The notes beneath the pieces are model-generated. The model made no database searches and had not been told where the DNA came from. It saw only the letters and a list, made by a program, of their open reading frames with translations. From Parachlamydiales bacterium (GTDB taxonomy: Bacteria; Chlamydiota; Chlamydiia; Chlamydiales; JABDDJ01), in NCBI GenBank assembly GCA_041671045.1, contig JBAZCF010000011.1:62001-126000 (forward strand): a stretch of DNA of 64,000 nucleotides. Reading direction: 5' to 3'. Below are positions 26,348 through 35,935 of the stretch, one piece after another (the first letter of the stretch is position 1; every line of letters begins with the position of its first letter). The position numbers were made by a program, and so were the translations under genes.

Positions 26348-29296
26348 ATGGATTTGCTTGCTGTTGGCCAAAAATACAAAGGATTTATCGTTACACGTTC
26401 AGTGCCGATTCCTGAATTACAGGTGACTTTGCTGGAGATAGAACATACTGCTTCCGGCGCACAAATTATGCATATCATTGCAGACGATGACGAAAATGCC
26501 TTTTCACTTTCCTTTCAGACCCGTCCTTCTAGTTCCAATGGCGTTGCGCATATTTTAGAACATACTGTCTTGTGCGGATCAGAAAAATACCCTGTAAGGG
26601 ATCCATTCTTCTCCATGACCCGCAGGAGTTTGAACACCTATATGAATGCTTTAACCGGCAACGACTTCACCTGCTATCCTGCTGCATCGCAAGTAGAAAA
26701 AGATTTTTATAACCTTCTGGATATCTACATAGACGCTGTATTCCATCCCAAACTGCATGAATATAGCTTCAAACAAGAAGGTCACCGTTTAGAGCTTAAT
26801 GATGAAGATAAACTGGAAGTTAAAGGCATCGTATATAATGAGATGAAAGGAAGCATGGCTTCCGCCAATGCACGCCTAGCGGAAAAAATCAACGAACTGC
26901 TTTATCCTGATGTAACTTATGGCAAGAATTCTGGCGGAACACCCCCTGAGATCCTTAATTTAACGCATGAAGAACTGCGTGCCTTTCATGATACATATTA
27001 CCATCCTAGCCGCTGCCTATTTTATTTTTATGGCAATATCCCTACAGAAAAGCATTTGGACTTTATCGGTGAGGCTTTATTAGATAAAGTCACCAAGGTT
27101 GACCCACTGCCGCCTGTTCCTAAGCAGCCTCGCTTTACTAAGCCGGTACGTGCTGTAGACTATTTCCCTGCTGAAGCACGTGATACCCCTGAAAACAACT
27201 CCATTATCACCGTCGCCTGGTTGACTTGCGATGTACTGCATCAAGAAGATTTATTAGCTTTATGCTTGATCGACTCTTGCATGATGGACACGGATGCATC
27301 CCCGTTAAAAAGAGCTTTATTGGATTCTAAGCTTTGCAAACAAGTTTTCATGACTATAGATCCGGATAACGCAGAAGTTCCCATCGCAGTGTCTTTTAGA
27401 GGCTGCGACGCTAAAAATGCGGAGGCTCTAGAAAAGCTCCTCCTAGACCAGATCACATTAATATCCAAAGAGGGAATTGATCCTGAAAATCTTGAAAGTG
27501 CCTTGCACCAACTAGAGCTGCACCGATCAGAGATAACCGGTGATGGCTTCCCTTTCGGGCTTACGCTTTTCACGCGTGCAGCCTTGCTCAGACAGCACGG
27601 AGCATTACCTGAGAATGGATTGATGATCCATACACTCTTCGATGAGATACGCAAGAACATCGAGACCAATCCAAAATATCTTTCAGGCCTAATCGATAAG
27701 TACTTTGTTAACAACACCCACCGCGTGACATTGACAATGGCCCCGGACCATTCCCTTGCAGCGGATGAAAGTAAAAAAGAAGAAGAATATCTGAACAAGG
27801 TACAGGCTAATCTCAATGAGAAAGATAAAATCTTCTTAAGGGAAGAAGCTGCGAAACTGCAAGTCTTTCAAGAAAATTTGGAAGAGCAGGATGAGGATAC
27901 ATTGCCTATCGTCTCCATCCATGATATTCCAAAAAAGACTAAGGATATCCATCTAGATATTCTAGCTGACCGTAACTTACAAGTTTTTTTCCATGAAGGG
28001 TTTACAAACCAGATAGCCTATATTGACTATGCTGTCCCCCTCACTCATTTAGACGAGCAAGACTTGCCTTACATGAGGCTGTTGGTTTCTTTATTTGGAC
28101 AGATGGGCTGCGGCGATCGCTCCTTTATGGATGTCCTTTCCTTTATGCATGCACATACAGGCGGTGCCGGTGCTTCTACGCCCCTTTATTATCATACGAG
28201 CAATCTAGACTCCCCTACATTACAATTTTGCGTCCGAGGCAAAGCCCTGAACCGCAACGTAGGTAAACTGTGCGAACTTTTGTATGACATGGCCCAAGGT
28301 GTTGACTTCAAGGACAAGGTACGCTTGAAAGAGATCATTTTGAAGCAGTGGACCTCTTTGCAAAGCTCGCTTACACAGAGCAGTATGCGCTATGCCAGCA
28401 ACCTGGCTGCAAGCGGGCTGCATCCGGCCGGCAAGATAAGCTACGAATGGTATGGATTGGGGTATTACCACTTCATTAAAAACATTGCAGAGGACATAGA
28501 TAAGCATTTAGATCTTGTCATCAGCAAGCTGGAGGAACTGCAAACCCACTTGCTGCACGGTAACTATGCCGATTTGACTGTCGCTTGCGATGACACAACT
28601 TTTAAAGAGCTGCAAGCCAACGACTACTTTGGGCTGAATTCTATGCCTAAAAGACCTTTTTATCCTTGGTTAAATAATGTAAAACCAACCAAGATCCCTT
28701 CCCAGGGCAGGGTCGTTGCCTCACCCGTCGCTTTCACATCTGTGGCATTGCCCAGCATTCCTTACGCACATCCGGACGCTCCTGCTTTACGCCTTGCAGC
28801 ATATATCATGGACAACGTCCACTTGCACACCGCAATACGGGAGCAAGGGGGCGCTTACGGCGGAGGAGCCAACTGCAACACGATGGCAGGTATTTTTTCA
28901 TTTTATGGATATCGCGATCCTAATATCCAAAACACCTTAAATGCATTTCAAACAGCCATCCATACCATTGCTGCCGGGGATTTCACTGATGACGATATCT
29001 TTGAAGCAAAACTGGAAATCATTCAGGGAATGGACTCCCCTATCGCTCCTGGCAGCCGTTCCGATGTAGCCTATACTTGGTGGAGAGAATCTAAAACCTA
29101 TGCTATGCGGCAGAAGGTACGTGAAATCACGCTAGGCCTAAATAGAGAACAGATCGCCCTAGCAGTACAGCAGCATATAGTTCCAGGTTTTGATGTGGCA
29201 ACAACTGTTGTGTTTGCAAATAATGAGCTGCTTGAAAGTGAAAATGCCCTTTTAAAGGCGCAAGGAAAAGCTGAATTGAAAATTTTGCCGGTTTAG
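26348..29296 (+). CDS. M16C zinc metallopeptidase, presequence protease-like
   Basis: The 982-residue protein is of the size expected for the four-domain M16C family (PreP/falcilysin/Cym1). The inverted zinc motif HILEH lies at about residue 70, with the distal Glu in the conserved NEMKGSM stretch some 80 residues later. The last domain ends with GGAYGGGAN, the substrate-binding Arg/Tyr region. These enzymes form a closed chamber and degrade unfolded peptides. A homologue is part of the chlamydial core. There is no signal peptide, so it is probably cytosolic. The GAGG ribosome site is about 7 nt upstream. It is a single gene. Confidence 0.88.
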   Translation: MDLLAVGQKYKGFIVTRSVPIPELQVTLLEIEHTASGAQIMHIIADDDENAFSLSFQTRPSSSNGVAHILEHTVLCGSEKYPVRDPFFSMTRRSLNTYMNALTGNDFTCYPAASQVEKDFYNLLDIYIDAVFHPKLHEYSFKQEGHRLELNDEDKLEVKGIVYNEMKGSMASANARLAEKINELLYPDVTYGKNSGGTPPEILNLTHEELRAFHDTYYHPSRCLFYFYGNIPTEKHLDFIGEALLDKVTKVDPLPPVPKQPRFTKPVRAVDYFPAEARDTPENNSIITVAWLTCDVLHQEDLLALCLIDSCMMDTDASPLKRALLDSKLCKQVFMTIDPDNAEVPIAVSFRGCDAKNAEALEKLLLDQITLISKEGIDPENLESALHQLELHRSEITGDGFPFGLTLFTRAALLRQHGALPENGLMIHTLFDEIRKNIETNPKYLSGLIDKYFVNNTHRVTLTMAPDHSLAADESKKEEEYLNKVQANLNEKDKIFLREEAAKLQVFQENLEEQDEDTLPIVSIHDIPKKTKDIHLDILADRNLQVFFHEGFTNQIAYIDYAVPLTHLDEQDLPYMRLLVSLFGQMGCGDRSFMDVLSFMHAHTGGAGASTPLYYHTSNLDSPTLQFCVRGKALNRNVGKLCELLYDMAQGVDFKDKVRLKEIILKQWTSLQSSLTQSSMRYASNLAASGLHPAGKISYEWYGLGYYHFIKNIAEDIDKHLDLVISKLEELQTHLLHGNYADLTVACDDTTFKELQANDYFGLNSMPKRPFYPWLNNVKPTKIPSQGRVVASPVAFTSVALPSIPYAHPDAPALRLAAYIMDNVHLHTAIREQGGAYGGGANCNTMAGIFSFYGYRDPNIQNTLNAFQTAIHTIAAGDFTDDDIFEAKLEIIQGMDSPIAPGSRSDVAYTWWRESKTYAMRQKVREITLGLNREQIALAVQQHIVPGFDVATTVVFANNELLESENALLKAQGKAELKILPV

Positions 29297-29341
29297 GACA
29301 TGCATAAAATTCATTTTTACAAACAAGGTCTATAGGGCAGA

Positions 29342-30418
29342 ATGAAGTATTCCATTCCTTTATTACCCCTTTCAATCGAGATTGAGACTAGGAGTGTCTT
29401 AAAAAAACTAACTAAGGCGCATCAAGCTCTTGCGGAATTGAAAGGCGTAAGTGGAATTTTTCCTAACCAAAGTATTTTAATTAACACTCTTTCGCTGCAA
29501 GAGGCTAAGGATAGTTCTGCTATTGAAAATATCATCACTACACATGATGAGTTATTTCAAAGCGACATCATAAAAAAAGATTTCACTAGCTATGCCGCTA
29601 AAGAAGTTTATAGCTACGCTTCTGCATTAAAAAACGGCTATGAAAAGGTAAAGAAAACGGGATTGCTCATTAATAACAATATTTTGGAGATTCATGAGAC
29701 ATTAGAAGCTAGCAGTATTGGATTTCGTAAAACGCCAGGTACCGTTCTAAAAAATGATCTGACGGATGAAATTGTTTATACTCCTCCTCAAGAGGAAAAT
29801 GAAATCCGTTTATTCATGGATAACTTAGAAAAGTTTATTAATGATGATTCTCTCAGTGATGTAGATCCTTTGATCAAAATGGCAATCATTCATCATCAGT
29901 TTGAAAGTATCCACCCCTTTTACGATGGGAATGGAAGGACAGGACGTATCATCAATATACTTTATCTTGTAAAGCAAAACCTTTTGGATTTCCCCATCCT
30001 TTATCTTTCTCGTTATATTAATAAAAGTAAGAACGAATATTATCGTTTACTACAGGCCGTTCGTGAAACCCAGGCATGGGAAGAGTGGGTTTTGTATATT
30101 CTTAGTGGTGTTGAGCAAACTTCTAACCAAACTGTAATACTCATTCAAAATATGCGTAAGCTCATGCTTCAATATAAGAATACATTACGTGAAAAATTAC
30201 CAAAAATTTATAGTCAGGATTTATTAAACAACCTTTTCAGACATCCCTATACTAAAGTTGATTTTGTTACATCGGAATTAGGCATTCATCGGAATACTGC
30301 TCTAAAATATCTTGATGAGATAGTTAATATTGGTTTACTTACTAAGCATAAGATTAAAAACGAAAATTTTTATCTTAATACAGCTCTTTTCGACTTATTA
30401 GCGAATTCTTCCATTTAA
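29342..30418 (+). CDS. Fic-domain AMP-transferase with self-inhibitory motif and C-terminal HTH
   Basis: The 358-residue protein contains the full Fic motif HPFYDGNGRTGR, with catalytic His191. The N-terminal inhibitory sequence is (S/T)xxxE(G/N), seen as S58-S-A-I-E62-N63. This makes it a class II enzyme of the SoFic type, regulated by its own Glu finger. A winged-helix-like C-terminus (SELGIHRNTALKYLDEI, about 313-329) follows. Fic proteins transfer AMP from ATP to protein Ser, Thr or Tyr. Self-regulation or a chromosomal toxin-like role is as likely as host targeting. There is no signal peptide. Confidence 0.9.
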   Translation: MKYSIPLLPLSIEIETRSVLKKLTKAHQALAELKGVSGIFPNQSILINTLSLQEAKDSSAIENIITTHDELFQSDIIKKDFTSYAAKEVYSYASALKNGYEKVKKTGLLINNNILEIHETLEASSIGFRKTPGTVLKNDLTDEIVYTPPQEENEIRLFMDNLEKFINDDSLSDVDPLIKMAIIHHQFESIHPFYDGNGRTGRIINILYLVKQNLLDFPILYLSRYINKSKNEYYRLLQAVRETQAWEEWVLYILSGVEQTSNQTVILIQNMRKLMLQYKNTLREKLPKIYSQDLLNNLFRHPYTKVDFVTSELGIHRNTALKYLDEIVNIGLLTKHKIKNENFYLNTALFDLLANSSI

Positions 30419-30422
30419 TACC

Positions 30423-30453
30423 TGCACAAGAAATGCGTTTTTTTGTGCACAGG
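30423..30453. terminator. Terminator-like hairpin after the Fic gene
   Basis: TGCACAA and TTGTGCA pair around a 13-nt loop just after the fic stop codon. A second IR (AACCAA/TTGGTT) lies about 15 nt further on. A T-rich run lies in the loop rather than after the stem, so efficiency is uncertain. Confidence 0.4.
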
Positions 30454-30502
30454 TCGATTATTTTTCCAACCAAATCGATCTTATTCTTTTTGGTTTTCGT
30501 TA

Positions 30503-30531
30503 TTGACAGGTTCTCCTAATTTAGGGATATA
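30503..30531 (+). promoter_or_regulatory. Possible sigma-70 promoter for the carbonic anhydrase operon
   Basis: A perfect TTGACA lies at 30503-30508, with a weak GATATA 17 nt later, 36 nt before the TTG start of the carbonic anhydrase gene. The -10 match is poor. Confidence 0.35.
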
Positions 30532-30566
30532 GGTATATTCCTAACCGTTAGCGCAGGAGATAAAAC

Positions 30567-31280
30567 TTGAAACGCTTTACATATTTTTTCCTATTAATTT
30601 TAAATTTATTATTTATACCTATGCATAGTGCCGACAGACTTAGTTATTTAGCACCGGGATATGAGGCGTACCGTACGACCGTATTCCCGATGTATGAGAA
30701 AGAATTCATGAGATTAGCCCAGGAAGGGCAAACGCCAAAATCCTTATTTATCGGCTGCAGCGACTCCCGCCTTATTCCTGAACTCATCACCAATTCAAGT
30801 GCGGGGCAATTATTCGTTGTTCGTACTGCGGGAAATTTCGTACCGGTAGCCGGATCCCAACAATGCCTTAATGGCGTAGGAGCATCCATCCAATACGCAG
30901 TGGAAGTCCTAGGCGTAAAAGAGATTATTATTTGCGGCCATTCGAAATGTGGAGCAATTGAAGCTCTATTTGCCGATCAGGTAACGCTGTCCCAGAAAAT
31001 GCCTATGGTAGCTGACTGGATAAGCTTGGGATTAAATGCGAAAATAGCCGCTGTAAAACAGGCCAAACCCAATGCTACCACAGCGGAGTTGGTTAGAATC
31101 TGCGAACATTTATCTATTGTGGAGCAGCTTAATCACTTAATGACCTATGATTTTATCAAATCAAAAGTTGATGCAGAAGAGATCCACTTACATGGTTGGT
31201 ATTTTGATATCGCTAACGGATCAATAGAATACTTTGATCCAAATCAAAAAGGTTTTGTGGAGTTAAAAAAGAATGGATGA
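30567..31280 (+). CDS. Beta-class carbonic anhydrase with signal peptide
   Basis: The 237-residue protein has an export signal (1-21) followed by a complete beta-carbonic anhydrase. Zinc ligands are Cys64 and Asp66 in the GCSDSR motif (Arg68 pairs with the Asp) and His125/Cys128 in CGHSKCGA. It interconverts CO2 and bicarbonate, here probably in the periplasm. Translation starts at TTG, supported by AGGAG seven nt upstream. The gene overlaps the acyl-CoA dehydrogenase start by 8 nt, which ties it to the acyl-CoA carboxylase operon that follows. That enzyme class uses bicarbonate. Confidence 0.9.
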   Translation: MKRFTYFFLLILNLLFIPMHSADRLSYLAPGYEAYRTTVFPMYEKEFMRLAQEGQTPKSLFIGCSDSRLIPELITNSSAGQLFVVRTAGNFVPVAGSQQCLNGVGASIQYAVEVLGVKEIIICGHSKCGAIEALFADQVTLSQKMPMVADWISLGLNAKIAAVKQAKPNATTAELVRICEHLSIVEQLNHLMTYDFIKSKVDAEEIHLHGWYFDIANGSIEYFDPNQKGFVELKKNG

Positions 31281-32985
31281 AGAACATAAGCGCCTGGTTG
31301 AAGAGCTCCTATTCTCAGAGGAAAAAGCCCCCTCCTTTGCTAAGCGGCTTTATTTTGGCTCATTCTATGCAGACGCTGTTCTTCCTTATCCAGAAGTAAG
31401 TCCGCAAGATAAAAATGAGGTCGACGAGTATGTTGCTCGCGTGGAAGCTTTTGCAAATGAACATATCAACGCCTCCTCAATAGATAGAAACTCCAATATT
31501 CCCGCCGATGTCATAAAAGGTTTAGGGGATCTGGGTGTCTTAGGAATGACTATTCCTAAAAGATATGGTGGTTTAGGCATGTCACAATATGCTTATTGCC
31601 GTGTGTGCGAGGTGTTAGCACGCCGTTGCGGCGCCACAGCACTCTTCGTTAATGCCCATCAAAGTGTAGGTTTGAAAGCTTTGCTGCTCTTTGGCAATGA
31701 AGAGCAGAAAGAACGCTGGCTGCCCCCCCTAGCACGGGGAGAGGCCATTGCTGCATTTTCCCTAACAGAGCCTAATGCCGGATCTGATGCTGCAGGGATA
31801 GAAACTAAAGCAGAATGGATTGCAGATAAAGGTGTGTGGAGAATCACAGGCCGCAAACAGTGGACGACCAATGGGAGTATAGCAGCTATGCTGACTGTGA
31901 TGGCCAAAACAAAGATCATCACACCGGATGGACCGCGAGATAAGATCACTGCATTTATTGTCACTCCCGATATGCCCGGTTTCTCTGTGACGGCCCATGC
32001 CTTGGAAAAAGTAGGCATGCGCGGCAGCAAGACAGCCAATTTAGCCTTTGACGGCGTGGAAGTCCCGAAAGAAAACGTTTTAGGTCCAATGGGCGGAGGT
32101 TTAAGAGTTTGCCTGACTGTTTTGGATTATGGCAGAACAACCTTTGGAGCTACTTGTACAGGCAGTGCGTACACAGCATCTAACCTAGCCTTAGAGCATG
32201 CTAAAACGCGTTATCAATTCAATAAACCTTTGGCTGCATTTCCTCTGGTTAAAAAGAAAATTGCCCAGAATGCCGCACTGCTGTTTGCCATGGATGCCAC
32301 AACCTATTTGACAGCTTCCTTAGTAGACAAAGGGATTGAAGATATCATGTTGGAATCATCCCTATTGAAAGTCTTTGCTAGCGAAGCCTCGTGGAAGATC
32401 ATTTACGAAAGTATGCAGATTTTCGGGGGACGATCCTTCTTTACAGATCTTCCCTTAGAAAGAATGATGAGAGATGCGCGCTTGAATATGATAGGCGAAG
32501 GTGCGAATGAGGTTTTAAGGGCTTTCATAGGCGCTGTCGGCATGCGGGATGTTGGAATGGACCTTCAAAAAGCCGTCAAGTGTCTAGGTTCCCCTATCGA
32601 AAACAGAAATATCTTATTCGGTGCCTTCAAACAGCTATTAAAGCGCGCATCAACCCCTTTTGTTAATATTAAAGCACCTGAACTCCAGGATGAAAAGAAC
32701 GCATTATCCAAAGCTGTCCGTTCCTTTGGATGGAAAGTTTTGGGATTGCTTAAGAAATATCGGGAAGAGATCGTCGACAAACAGTTCGAATTAGACCGCG
32801 TCGCCACCCAAGCTATAGCCATCTACACTACGACGGCGGCTTTAGGTAAGGCCGACAAGACCAGAAAACCAAAAGATATTGCTCTAGCTAAATACTACGC
32901 ATCCTACGCCTTAGAACTAGGTGCGGGCAGTGGAGACGAGGCCACAGAAAAGCTATCCGACATGCTGACAGGGATCAAGCAGTGA
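31273..32985 (+). CDS. Acyl-CoA dehydrogenase, VLCAD/ACAD9-like
   Basis: The 570-residue protein is longer than the usual 380-400 residues because of a C-terminal helical domain (about 430-570), the design of very-long-chain or ACAD9-type enzymes. FAD and substrate motifs are present (FSLTEPNAGSDAAG, WTTNGSIA), with the catalytic Glu409 in GEGANEVLRAF. It would oxidise an acyl-CoA to the 2-enoyl-CoA. The next genes (carboxyltransferase, AtuA, crotonase) suggest a branched substrate such as an isovaleryl- or citronellyl-type CoA. The long form also leaves a plain fatty acyl-CoA possible. The GTGA overlap with the next gene implies coupling. Confidence 0.88.
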   Translation: MDEEHKRLVEELLFSEEKAPSFAKRLYFGSFYADAVLPYPEVSPQDKNEVDEYVARVEAFANEHINASSIDRNSNIPADVIKGLGDLGVLGMTIPKRYGGLGMSQYAYCRVCEVLARRCGATALFVNAHQSVGLKALLLFGNEEQKERWLPPLARGEAIAAFSLTEPNAGSDAAGIETKAEWIADKGVWRITGRKQWTTNGSIAAMLTVMAKTKIITPDGPRDKITAFIVTPDMPGFSVTAHALEKVGMRGSKTANLAFDGVEVPKENVLGPMGGGLRVCLTVLDYGRTTFGATCTGSAYTASNLALEHAKTRYQFNKPLAAFPLVKKKIAQNAALLFAMDATTYLTASLVDKGIEDIMLESSLLKVFASEASWKIIYESMQIFGGRSFFTDLPLERMMRDARLNMIGEGANEVLRAFIGAVGMRDVGMDLQKAVKCLGSPIENRNILFGAFKQLLKRASTPFVNIKAPELQDEKNALSKAVRSFGWKVLGLLKKYREEIVDKQFELDRVATQAIAIYTTTAALGKADKTRKPKDIALAKYYASYALELGAGSGDEATEKLSDMLTGIKQ

Positions 32986-34559
32986 AAACACTGATAGATA
33001 AGATCAAGGAAGGGGAAAAACTGCTCCAGCAAGGCGGAGGAGAGGCAGGTTTAGAGCGGCAGAAACGATTACAGCGGATGTCTGCACGAGAAAGAGTTGC
33101 AGCGCTGATCGACAAAAAAAGCACCTTTTTAGAACTAGGTCTTTGGGCTGCTTATGAAATGTACCAAGAATGGGGTGGTCTTCCTGCTGCAGGGGCAATT
33201 ACAGGTATTGGTACAGTTCAAGGCCGCTCGTGTATGATCATCGCCAATGACGCAACAGTCAAAGCGGGAGCGATGTTTCCGCAATCCGTCAAAAAGGTTC
33301 TCAGAGCGCAACGGATTGCTTATCAATGCAGGCTCCCCATTTTATATTTAGTAGATTCATCCGGTGTATTTCTTCCTTTGCAGGATGAGATCTTTCCTGA
33401 TGAAGACGATTTCGGACGCATCTTCCGCAACAATTCCGTTTTGTCCGCCTGCGGCATCCCCCAGTTTGCAGCCATTATGGGTAACTGTATTGCAGGTGGA
33501 GGCTATCTACCGGTCCTTTGTGATAAACTCTTGATGACGAAAGGAAGTGGTCTTTATTTAGCAGGTCCGGCCTTAGTGAAAGCTGCAATAGGACAAGTAA
33601 TTGATACAGAAGAGCTTGGTGGAGCTGAAATGCATGCTTCCATCAGCGGCACTGTCGATTTTCTGGAAGAAAATGATATTGCCTGCCTCGAAAGACTTAG
33701 AAGCTTGGTAGATTTGCTTCCCTCTGAGGAAAGTTCCGCGATAAAAAATAAACCACAGCCGGAAATCTACAAAATCGTCAGCGCAGATAACAGCAAACCG
33801 TACGATATCCATTCCCTGCTGGATATCCTTGTAGATAAAGGTTCACTACAGGAATACAAACGAGAGTACGGTAAATCCTTAGTCACTGCGTTTGCTACTA
33901 TTGAAGGGGAAAAGGTAGGAATTTTAGCTAATCAGCGCATCCCTGTAAAAACAGGTCGAGGAGAAATTGAAATCGGCGGAGTGATCTATGCAGAAAGTGC
34001 CGATAAAGCGGCCCGCTTTGTGATGGACTGCAATCAGATGAAGCTACCCCTACTATTTCTGCAAGATGTGGTGGGTTTCATGGTGGGACGTGAAGCAGAA
34101 CAATCCGGCATCATCCGTAGCGGGGCAAAGCTCGTCAACGCCATCAGCAATAGCATCGTCCCTAAAATCACTGTGATCATCGGTAATTCCTTCGGCGCGG
34201 GCAACTATGCCCTGTGCGGAAAAGCTTATGATCCGGCTTTTGTTTTTGCTTGGCCTAATGCTAAATATGCTGTCATGGGTGCTGAACAGGCTAGCGACAC
34301 TTTATTAGATATAAAAGTCAAAACTGCAGAAAGAAATGGCAAGCCTTTAACTGAAGCAGAGAGAAAAGCCTTGAAGGATGATATTGTCGGACGATATCAA
34401 ACCCAGACAGACATACGCTATGCTGCTGCTAGAGGCTGGATCGATGCAATTATAGATCCTGCAGAAACACGCACAATTATCGGACAAGCATTGCGTCTTG
34501 TCAAACGGGCTCCTTTGCCTGAAAAAGCTTCCTTCCACACCGGTGTTATACAGGTTTAA
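32982..34559 (+). CDS. Acyl-CoA carboxylase carboxyltransferase (beta) subunit, MccB/AtuC-like
   Basis: The 525-residue protein has two crotonase-fold carboxyltransferase halves. The N-half carries MSARERVAALID and FPQSVKKVLRAQRIA; the C-half carries LFLQDVVGFMVGREAEQSGI and GNSFGAGNYALCGKAYDP. These versions (VGFMVG, GAGNYAMCG) are typical of methylcrotonyl-CoA or geranyl-CoA carboxylases rather than propionyl- or acetyl-CoA ones. It moves carboxyl from biotin to the acyl-CoA. The biotin-carrying alpha subunit is not encoded next to it or elsewhere in the window. The start is GTG, overlapping the dehydrogenase stop. Confidence 0.85.
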   Translation: MKTLIDKIKEGEKLLQQGGGEAGLERQKRLQRMSARERVAALIDKKSTFLELGLWAAYEMYQEWGGLPAAGAITGIGTVQGRSCMIIANDATVKAGAMFPQSVKKVLRAQRIAYQCRLPILYLVDSSGVFLPLQDEIFPDEDDFGRIFRNNSVLSACGIPQFAAIMGNCIAGGGYLPVLCDKLLMTKGSGLYLAGPALVKAAIGQVIDTEELGGAEMHASISGTVDFLEENDIACLERLRSLVDLLPSEESSAIKNKPQPEIYKIVSADNSKPYDIHSLLDILVDKGSLQEYKREYGKSLVTAFATIEGEKVGILANQRIPVKTGRGEIEIGGVIYAESADKAARFVMDCNQMKLPLLFLQDVVGFMVGREAEQSGIIRSGAKLVNAISNSIVPKITVIIGNSFGAGNYALCGKAYDPAFVFAWPNAKYAVMGAEQASDTLLDIKVKTAERNGKPLTEAERKALKDDIVGRYQTQTDIRYAAARGWIDAIIDPAETRTIIGQALRLVKRAPLPEKASFHTGVIQV

Positions 34560-34564
34560 GATTT

Positions 34565-35935
34565 ATGCCTTTAAAAATTGGAAATGCACAGGCCTTTTGG
34601 GGGGATGACCCCGCTGCTGCAGAAAATTTGGTGCGCGCATTCCCTGATTTAGATTTCCTAACGATGGACTACCTTTCAGAAGTTTCCCTTTCCATCCTAG
34701 CGATTCAAAAAGAACATGACCCCAAAAGCGGATATGCCAAAGACTTTATAGATATCATATCCATGTTAATCCCCTTTTGGGAGAAAGGTTCCAAAGTCAG
34801 GGTTGTGACCAATGCGGGAGGATTGAATCCTTTCGGATGTGCTGAGGCATGTTTTGAAGTTCTCAAGAAGATATGCCGCAAAAGAAAATACACCATCGGC
34901 GTAGTCATGGGAGATGACGTGCTGGCCTTGCTTAAAAACGGCGAGAGTGCCCAATACAAAAATCTAGATAATAATGCCTTTATCAGTACGGTTAAAGATA
35001 AACTCGTCACTGCCAATGCCTATTTGGGTGCGATGTCGATAACAGATGCATTGAATAGCGGCGCCGACATTGTGATTACAGGAAGGGTTGCTGATCCCAG
35101 TCTAACCGTAGGACCCTGCATGCACCATTATAAATGGAAATGGGATGATTATGACCGTATTGCAGGTGCGACTATAGCAGGTCATTTGATTGAATGCGGC
35201 ACGCAAGTTACCGGAGGGATCTCTACTGATTGGCTTGATCTAGTCGACTACTTCAATATCGGTTTCCCTGTGGCAGAAGTAGAGAATGACGGAAGCTGCA
35301 CCATCACAAAAGATCCTATGAGCGGAGGTGCCGTCACTGTTGAAACGGTCAAAGAACAACTTCTATATGAAATCGGAGATCCCGGAAATTACATCAGCCC
35401 GGATGTGAGAGCCTCTTTTCTGAACCTTAAGGTACAGCAAGAAGGGGTAAACCGCGTTAAAGTCGCAGGAGCCAAAGGAGTAGAACCACCTTTTACACTT
35501 AAAGTCAGCGCCACATACCGTGCCGGATTCAAGGCGGAAGGGTACCTGACCATTTTTGGCGCTGAAGCTATTAAGAAGGCACGCCGCTGCGGCGAGGTAA
35601 TTTTAGCTAAACTGAATAAGGGCGGCTATGCCCCAGAAAAATTCCAGGCCGAATGCTTAGGTACAGGAGAATGCGCTCCCGGTACTGCCCCTAAAACAGA
35701 GAACAGCATGTATGAATGTGTCCTTAGAGTGGCCGCTGCAGATCCTGACAATGCAAAAATCGAGAAATTTACGAAAGAGATCGCCTCCCTAGTCACCTGC
35801 GGACCCCCGGGCGTCACAGGTTACACATCCGGAAGGCCGCATGTACGCCCTGTATTTGGATACTGGCCTTGCCTAGTTGAAACAGACCAAATCAGGGAAG
35901 AAATAAAGATTTTGGAGATTATGCCATGCGCTTAG
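34565..35935 (+). CDS. AtuA-family protein, main domain (DUF1446)
   Basis: The 456-residue protein corresponds to the large N-terminal domain of AtuA (acyclic terpene utilisation) and DUF1446 proteins. Landmarks are VRVVTNAGGLNPFGCAEA, VITGRVADPSLTVGP, GHLIECGTQVTGG and GLLYEIGDP-like (EQLLYEIGDP). AtuA is required for citronellol/geraniol breakdown in Pseudomonas; its exact reaction is unsettled. It usually ends with a further ~110-residue domain, which here is a separate overlapping gene. Placement between a carboxyltransferase and a crotonase matches the order of atu-like and leucine-type clusters. Confidence 0.82.
   Translation: MPLKIGNAQAFWGDDPAAAENLVRAFPDLDFLTMDYLSEVSLSILAIQKEHDPKSGYAKDFIDIISMLIPFWEKGSKVRVVTNAGGLNPFGCAEACFEVLKKICRKRKYTIGVVMGDDVLALLKNGESAQYKNLDNNAFISTVKDKLVTANAYLGAMSITDALNSGADIVITGRVADPSLTVGPCMHHYKWKWDDYDRIAGATIAGHLIECGTQVTGGISTDWLDLVDYFNIGFPVAEVENDGSCTITKDPMSGGAVTVETVKEQLLYEIGDPGNYISPDVRASFLNLKVQQEGVNRVKVAGAKGVEPPFTLKVSATYRAGFKAEGYLTIFGAEAIKKARRCGEVILAKLNKGGYAPEKFQAECLGTGECAPGTAPKTENSMYECVLRVAAADPDNAKIEKFTKEIASLVTCGPPGVTGYTSGRPHVRPVFGYWPCLVETDQIREEIKILEIMPCA

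Noticed and set aside
27241..27816. 191-residue minus-strand frame inside the M16C peptidase gene
   Set aside because: It is the antisense image of a conserved coding sequence, with Ser/Arg-rich low-information composition.
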